Positions 6,774 through 10,015 of a DNA stretch of 10,015 bases are shown here, in pieces. The position numbers and the translations under genes were made by a program. This DNA comes from Betaproteobacteria bacterium TMED41 (GTDB taxonomy: Bacteria > Pseudomonadota > Gammaproteobacteria > Burkholderiales > Burkholderiaceae_A): positions 24,521 through 34,535 of the forward strand of contig NHCU01000037.1 of NCBI GenBank assembly GCA_002167365.1. Direction: 5' to 3'. Within the stretch, counting starts at the first letter, position 1; each line of letters starts with the position of its first letter. The notes under the pieces are model-generated. The model was not told the DNA's origin, did not search any database, and saw only the letters and a program-made list of their open reading frames with translations.

Positions 6774-6880
6774 GAGAGATATAGTTAGTAAAAAATTAAA
6801 TAATAGTAATCTCTTAAAACCTTTTTACCCACATAGCTTTTAAAAGTTGCTCTTAATTCTAATATTACTTGAAAGATAAC
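6774..6880. promoter_or_regulatory. Divergent spacer between the acyltransferase gene and metK
   Basis: These 107 bp must contain the outward promoters for both flanking units. The sequence is very AT-rich, and I cannot assign convincing -35/-10 pairs. A perfect 10-bp palindrome, CTTTTAAAAG, lies at 6837-6846. A TAATAT-like box lies at 6860-6865, but it is close to the metK ATG. I looked for SAM-I, SAM-II and SAM-V-like conserved cores and saw none. The metK ribosome binding site is weak (GAAAG at 6871-6875). Confidence 0.4.
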
Positions 6881-8050
6881 ATGGCAAATTCATATTTTTT
6901 TACTTCTGAGTCGGTGTCAGAAGGACATCCGGACAAAGTATCAGACCAAATTAGCGACGCAGTTCTGGACGCTTTGCTTAGTCAAGATCCAAATTCTAGA
7001 GTTGCAGCAGAAACGCTTTGTAACACTGGACTGGTTGTCCTCGCAGGAGAAATTACTTCCGACTCTGATGTAGATTACATTCAAGTTGCAAGAGATACAC
7101 TAAAGAAAATCGGTTATGACAATACAAGTTTTGGCATTGATTACAAAGGATGTGCTGTTTTGGTTGCTTATGACAAGCAAAGTTCTGATATTGCAATGGG
7201 GGTAAATAGAAAAAAAGAAGATTTACTCAACCAAGGTGCTGGAGACCAGGGATTAATGTTTGGCTATGCTTGTAATGAGACTGAAAATTTAATGCCAGTT
7301 GCCATTAACACTGCCCATAGAATAGTTGAAAGACAATCTCTCCTTAGACATAAAGGAAATTTGCCATGGTTAAGACCGGATGCAAAATCTCAAGTTACTA
7401 TTCAGTACATCGACGGAAAGCCAGACAGAGTAGATACAGTTGTTCTTTCAACTCAACACTCACCAGAAATTGATCTCAATGAATTAAAAGAAGCTGCAAT
7501 TGAAGAAATAATTAAGCCTGTTTTACCAAGAGAGTTAATTAAAGGCGATATCAAGTATTTAATTAACCCTACAGGTAGATTTGTAATAGGAGGACCTCAA
7601 GGAGATTGTGGGTTGACTGGAAGAAAAATAATTGTTGATACTTATGGGGGATCAGCTCCGCATGGTGGTGGTGCCTTCTCAGGCAAAGATCCATCAAAAG
7701 TTGACAGGTCAGCTGCCTACGCTGGAAGATATGTAGCAAAAAATATCGTAGCTGCTGGTTTAGCAGAAAAAGCTCTTGTTCAAATTAGTTATGCGATTGG
7801 AGTTGCAAACCCTACTTCAATTAGTGTTTCAACTGAAGGAACGGGTATTATTCCTGACGAGAAGTTATCTCAAGCAATAAAAAGTACTTTTGATTTAAGA
7901 CCAAGAGGCATTGTTGAAATGTTAAACCTTTTGCGTCCTATTTATACAAAGACTGCCGCATATGGACACTTTGGGAGAGACCCATCCGAGTTTTCTTGGG
8001 AGGAAACTAACAAGGTTGAGGAGCTAAGGAAATCTTGTGGGGTTGGTTAG
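6881..8050 (+). CDS. metK: S-adenosylmethionine synthetase (methionine adenosyltransferase)
   Basis: A 389-residue enzyme, of normal family length, that makes S-adenosylmethionine from methionine and ATP in the cytoplasm. Conserved segments are TSESVSEGHPDK (8-19, with H16 and D18 at the active site), GAGDQG (119-124), DAKSQV (167-172), GGPQGDCGLTGRK (237-249) and the glycine-rich GGGAFSGKDPSKVDRS loop (262-277). The start chosen is ATG 6881, giving the canonical MANSYFFTSES N-terminus. An in-frame TTG at 6869 would add four residues and is less likely. The gene is transcribed away from the lipid A/dapF unit. It lies 151 bp upstream of ahcY, in the same pathway, but the spacer holds a separate riboswitch and probably its own promoter, so ahcY may be partly uncoupled from metK. 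Confidence 0.98.
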   Translation: MANSYFFTSESVSEGHPDKVSDQISDAVLDALLSQDPNSRVAAETLCNTGLVVLAGEITSDSDVDYIQVARDTLKKIGYDNTSFGIDYKGCAVLVAYDKQSSDIAMGVNRKKEDLLNQGAGDQGLMFGYACNETENLMPVAINTAHRIVERQSLLRHKGNLPWLRPDAKSQVTIQYIDGKPDRVDTVVLSTQHSPEIDLNELKEAAIEEIIKPVLPRELIKGDIKYLINPTGRFVIGGPQGDCGLTGRKIIVDTYGGSAPHGGGAFSGKDPSKVDRSAAYAGRYVAKNIVAAGLAEKALVQISYAIGVANPTSISVSTEGTGIIPDEKLSQAIKSTFDLRPRGIVEMLNLLRPIYTKTAAYGHFGRDPSEFSWEETNKVEELRKSCGVG

Positions 8051-8070
8051 AAATGCTAAAAAATAAGTTT

Positions 8071-8103
8071 ACTTTACATAAAAAAAAAGTTACAGTGTAA
8101 AGT
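8071..8103 (+). promoter_or_regulatory. Candidate ahcY promoter embedded in an 8-bp inverted repeat
   Basis: ACTTTACA (8071-8078) and TGTAAAGT (8096-8103) are perfect reverse complements separated by 17 bases that include a 9-A run. The same bases read as a promoter: TTTACA (8073-8078, five of six matches to TTGACA), a 17-bp spacer, and TGTAAA (8096-8101, four of six to TATAAT). Transcription would begin at about 8105-8109, at the left edge of the riboswitch. Starting there would shorten the outer P1 pairs a little, which weakens the promoter reading. A terminator for metK is less likely because no T tract follows the second arm. Confidence 0.4.
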
Positions 8104-8176
8104 TGTCTAAGGAGCGTTGCAAGATCCCCATTTTAATGGACCCAGGCTTGGACATGTTTTTACCCAACGACGCTCA
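8104..8176 (+). promoter_or_regulatory. S-adenosylhomocysteine (SAH) riboswitch aptamer
   Basis: The sequence between metK and ahcY matches the SAH riboswitch core in order and spacing. P1 pairs TGTCTAAG (8104-8111) with CTTGGACA (8147-8154), with one G:U. The conserved GGAGCGTTGCAAG follows (8111-8123). A small P2 hairpin pairs CCAT (8128-8131) with ATGG (8136-8139). The conserved CCCAGGCTTGG is at 8141-8151. The P4 pseudoknot pairs GAGCGT (8112-8117) with ACGCTC (8170-8175). This class selectively binds SAH over SAM and activates SAH-recycling genes; its position 25 nt before ahcY fits that role exactly. It should raise ahcY-metF expression when SAH accumulates. The identification was made by eye from the published consensus; covariance scoring was not run. 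Confidence 0.93.
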
Positions 8177-8196
8177 TTAATCTCAATATTAAGGAG
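8173..8196 (+). promoter_or_regulatory. Predicted Shine-Dalgarno-masking hairpin (riboswitch expression platform) and ahcY RBS
   Basis: CTCATTAA (8173-8180) can pair with TTAAGGAG (8189-8196), with seven of eight positions paired, one A/G mismatch and an 8-base loop. The second arm contains the ahcY Shine-Dalgarno AAGGAG (8191-8196), five bases before ATG 8202. Bases 8173-8175 are also half of the 3' strand of riboswitch pseudoknot P4, so the two structures exclude each other. The inferred logic is that SAH binding stabilises P4, frees the Shine-Dalgarno and turns translation on. No T tract follows, so transcription termination is unlikely. Confidence 0.6.
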
Positions 8197-8201
8197 AAAA
8201 A

Positions 8202-9623
8202 ATGAGTGCAGTCCTAAAAAATAATTCAAATTCAGACTTTGTGGTCTCTGATTTGTCCCTTTCTGAATGGGGTAGAAAAGAAATCAGCATTGCTGAAGTT
8301 GAAATGCCTGGATTAATGGCGATTAGGGAAGAATTTGCAGGTTCTAAGCCCCTTACCGGTGCAAGAATTACTGGATCACTTCACATGACAATTCAAACTG
8401 CTGTATTAATCGAAACTCTTGTAGAGCTTGGTGCTGAGGTTAGATGGGCCTCATGTAATATTTTTTCAACTCAAGACCATGCTGCGGCTGCAATAGCTTC
8501 AAGCGGTGTTCCCGTTTTTGCTGTGAAAGGCGAGTCTTTAGAAGATTATTGGGAATACTCGCACAAAATTTTTTCATGGCCTGATGGTAAGCCGAGTAAT
8601 ATGATTTTAGACGATGGAGGAGATGCTACACTTTTACTCCACTTGGGAGCCAAGGCCAAATCGGATCCTAAGCTTTTGGAAAATCCAAATAGTGAAGAAG
8701 AAGAAGCTTTATTTGCATCCATAAAAAAACAATTACTAATAGACCCAGATTTTTATCAACGTAACCTCGATGGAATCATTGGTGTAACTGAAGAAACAAC
8801 CACAGGTGTACTAAGATTAAATGAAATGTCAGCTGATGGAAGTCTTGCATTCAGGGCTATAAACGTAAATGACTCTGTCACTAAGAGTAAGTTTGATAAT
8901 TTATATGGTTGCAGAGAGTCATTAGTTGATGGCATAAAAAGAGCTACTGATGTAATGATTGCTGGAAAAACTGCAGTCGTTTGTGGTTACGGTGATGTCG
9001 GTAAAGGTTCAGCCCAGGCCCTAAGAGCACTTTCCGCACAAGTGTGGATAACTGAGGTTGACCCTATTTGTGCCTTACAGGCTGCCATGGAAGGTTATAA
9101 AGTTGTAACCATGGAATACGCAGCAGAGCACGCGGATATATTTGTAACTGCAACTGGTAATAAATCAATCATTACTCGTAGTCACATGGAAAAAATGAAA
9201 AATGAGTCTATCGTTTGCAATATCGGTCATTTTGACAACGAAATAGATATTTCTGATGTCGAGGATTGCGAGTGGATTGAAATCAAACCTCAAGTAGATC
9301 ACGTGATTTTCCCTGATGGTAAAAAAATAATACTTTTGGCGAAAGGCAGGCTTGTTAATTTGGGTTGTGCAACTGGCCATCCGAGTTTTGTCATGAGTTC
9401 TTCTTTTGCAAATCAAGTTATCGCACAGATTGAGTTGTATTGTCATAAAGAAAGGTATGCCTCCGGAAGAGTTTATGTCCTTCCTAAGCACCTTGACGAA
9501 AAAGTTGCCCGACTGCATTTGAAAAAAATTGGAGCAGAGTTGACTGAAATGACTAAGGAACAAGCTAACTACATAGGTGTTTCAGTTGATGGTCCCTTCA
9601 AAGCCGAAACCTACAGATATTAA
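8202..9623 (+). CDS. ahcY: S-adenosylhomocysteine hydrolase (adenosylhomocysteinase)
   Basis: A 473-residue NAD-dependent cytoplasmic enzyme that splits SAH reversibly into homocysteine and adenosine, removing the product inhibitor of methyltransferases. Visible motifs are TGSLHMT (57-63, H61), LDDGGD (136-141), VTEETTTG (195-202), NVNDSVTKSKFDN (221-233, with K228 and D232 matching the human K186/D190 pair), the NAD-binding GYGDVGKG (262-269), CNIGHFDNE (339-347), LGCATGHPSFVMS (387-399) and the C-terminal PFKAETYRY that reaches the neighbouring subunit's cofactor. It has the insertion of about 40 residues (around 150-190) usual in the longer bacterial and plant-type enzymes compared with the 432-residue human protein. 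The start at ATG 8202 is set by AAGGAG five bases upstream. Expression is predicted to be controlled by the SAH riboswitch; metF follows after 3 nt. Confidence 0.99.
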   Translation: MSAVLKNNSNSDFVVSDLSLSEWGRKEISIAEVEMPGLMAIREEFAGSKPLTGARITGSLHMTIQTAVLIETLVELGAEVRWASCNIFSTQDHAAAAIASSGVPVFAVKGESLEDYWEYSHKIFSWPDGKPSNMILDDGGDATLLLHLGAKAKSDPKLLENPNSEEEEALFASIKKQLLIDPDFYQRNLDGIIGVTEETTTGVLRLNEMSADGSLAFRAINVNDSVTKSKFDNLYGCRESLVDGIKRATDVMIAGKTAVVCGYGDVGKGSAQALRALSAQVWITEVDPICALQAAMEGYKVVTMEYAAEHADIFVTATGNKSIITRSHMEKMKNESIVCNIGHFDNEIDISDVEDCEWIEIKPQVDHVIFPDGKKIILLAKGRLVNLGCATGHPSFVMSSSFANQVIAQIELYCHKERYASGRVYVLPKHLDEKVARLHLKKIGAELTEMTKEQANYIGVSVDGPFKAETYRY

Positions 9624-9626
9624 TAG

Positions 9627-10015
9627 ATGGAACTAAGTGTTGAATTCTTTCCTCCGAAAACGGAGGAAGGTTTTCTTCGACTCAGTAGAGCCGCAGAAAA
9701 GTTATCTTCTTTACCTGTAGAATATGCCTCTGTGACTTATGGAGCAGGTGGTTCGACCCGAGAAGGTACCCAATCAGCCGTTAAAATTTTAGGAGGCATA
9801 TTTAAAAATGCTGTTCCACACATATCCTGTATCGGTTCAGACAAAACCACAATAAATAATATTCTAAAAACTTATATTAATTCTGGTTTAAATCACCTAA
9901 TTGTTTTAAGAGGTGATTTACCTTCTGGATTTGGTAAAGGAGGAGAGTTTTCGAATGCAGTTGATTTGGTTAAATATATTAGAGAACAATTTAAGGAAAA
10001 CTTTCGTATTGAAGT
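9627..10015 (+). CDS. metF: Methylenetetrahydrofolate reductase, 5' part (cut by window edge)
   Basis: An open frame from ATG 9627 runs off the right edge; 129 complete codons are visible of a usual 275-300. The N-terminus has the MetF signature: SVEFFPPKT (4-12, with catalytic-type E6), VTYGAGGST (36-44), PHISCIG (64-70) and VLRGD (93-97, with the flavin-site aspartate). The enzyme reduces 5,10-methylene-THF to 5-methyl-THF with a flavin cofactor, supplying methyl groups for homocysteine remethylation. It follows the ahcY stop (TAA, then an in-frame TAG) by only 3 nt with no Shine-Dalgarno of its own. It is therefore very likely co-transcribed and coupled with ahcY, and under the same SAH riboswitch. 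The AhcY product homocysteine is the substrate of the next methylation step, so the pair forms a functional unit. Confidence 0.97.
   Translation, partial: MELSVEFFPPKTEEGFLRLSRAAEKLSSLPVEYASVTYGAGGSTREGTQSAVKILGGIFKNAVPHISCIGSDKTTINNILKTYINSGLNHLIVLRGDLPSGFGKGGEFSNAVDLVKYIREQFKENFRIE

Noticed and set aside
6869..6880. TTG start adding four residues to MetK
   Set aside because: ATG 6881 yields the canonical family N-terminus; the extra codons are not conserved and TTG 6869 has no better ribosome binding site.
8078..8103. Rho-independent terminator of metK
   Set aside because: The A run is in the loop and no T tract follows the second arm, so the hairpin is not terminator-like on the plus strand.
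9165..9563. Minus-strand open frame of about 130 codons opposite ahcY
   Set aside because: It is antisense to the most conserved part of AhcY, has no recognisable domain, and fits a codon-bias shadow.

Overview
The window is a gene-dense, AT-rich stretch of a bacterial chromosome that looks betaproteobacterial. Three things point there. The gene order is LpxL-type acyltransferase, dapF, DUF484 protein, xerC, with metK divergent. A MoeB/ThiF-type gene directly follows a C-terminal processing protease. An S-adenosylhomocysteine (SAH) riboswitch precedes ahcY. Low GC, very short spacers and several overlapping genes suggest a streamlined genome, for example of the free-living Methylophilales/OM43 kind. 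That placement is inference from composition and gene order only.

Layout: (1) 1-1053, plus strand: the 3' end of an S41 (CtpA-like) periplasmic protease gene, then a complete MoeB/ThiF-type E1-like adenylyltransferase gene. (2) 1050-3071, minus strand: dksA, argB and a HAD-family pyrimidine 5'-nucleotidase-like gene, read in that order. They are separated by 7 nt and by a one-base TAATG overlap. The nucleotidase gene converges on the adenylyltransferase gene and overlaps its end by 4 bp. (3) 3072-3196: a 125-bp spacer upstream of dksA with two identical 17-bp repeats, a 7-bp inverted repeat and a clear dksA ribosome binding site. (4) 3197-6773, minus strand: LpxL/HtrB-family acyltransferase, dapF, DUF484 protein and xerC as one probable transcription unit, with an ATGA overlap between dapF and the DUF484 gene. 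(5) 6774-6880: the divergent spacer. (6) 6881-10015, plus strand: metK, an SAH riboswitch, ahcY and the 5' part of metF.

The right-hand part is the activated-methyl cycle. MetK makes S-adenosylmethionine, methyltransferases turn it into SAH, AhcY hydrolyses SAH, and MetF supplies 5-methyl-THF to remethylate homocysteine. The riboswitch would raise ahcY-metF expression when SAH accumulates. I see a plausible translational mechanism: the strand that closes the aptamer pseudoknot is also able to mask the ahcY Shine-Dalgarno sequence. The minus-strand genes cover arginine synthesis (argB), stringent-type transcription control (a DksA lacking most zinc ligands), diaminopimelate/lysine synthesis (dapF), lipid A acylation and chromosome dimer resolution (xerC).

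I found no mobile element, CRISPR array, tRNA or rRNA gene, and no gene-free stretch longer than 300 bases. This is mainly a core housekeeping region. The most informative features are the SAH riboswitch with its expression platform, the 17-bp tandem repeats upstream of dksA, and the DksA variant.
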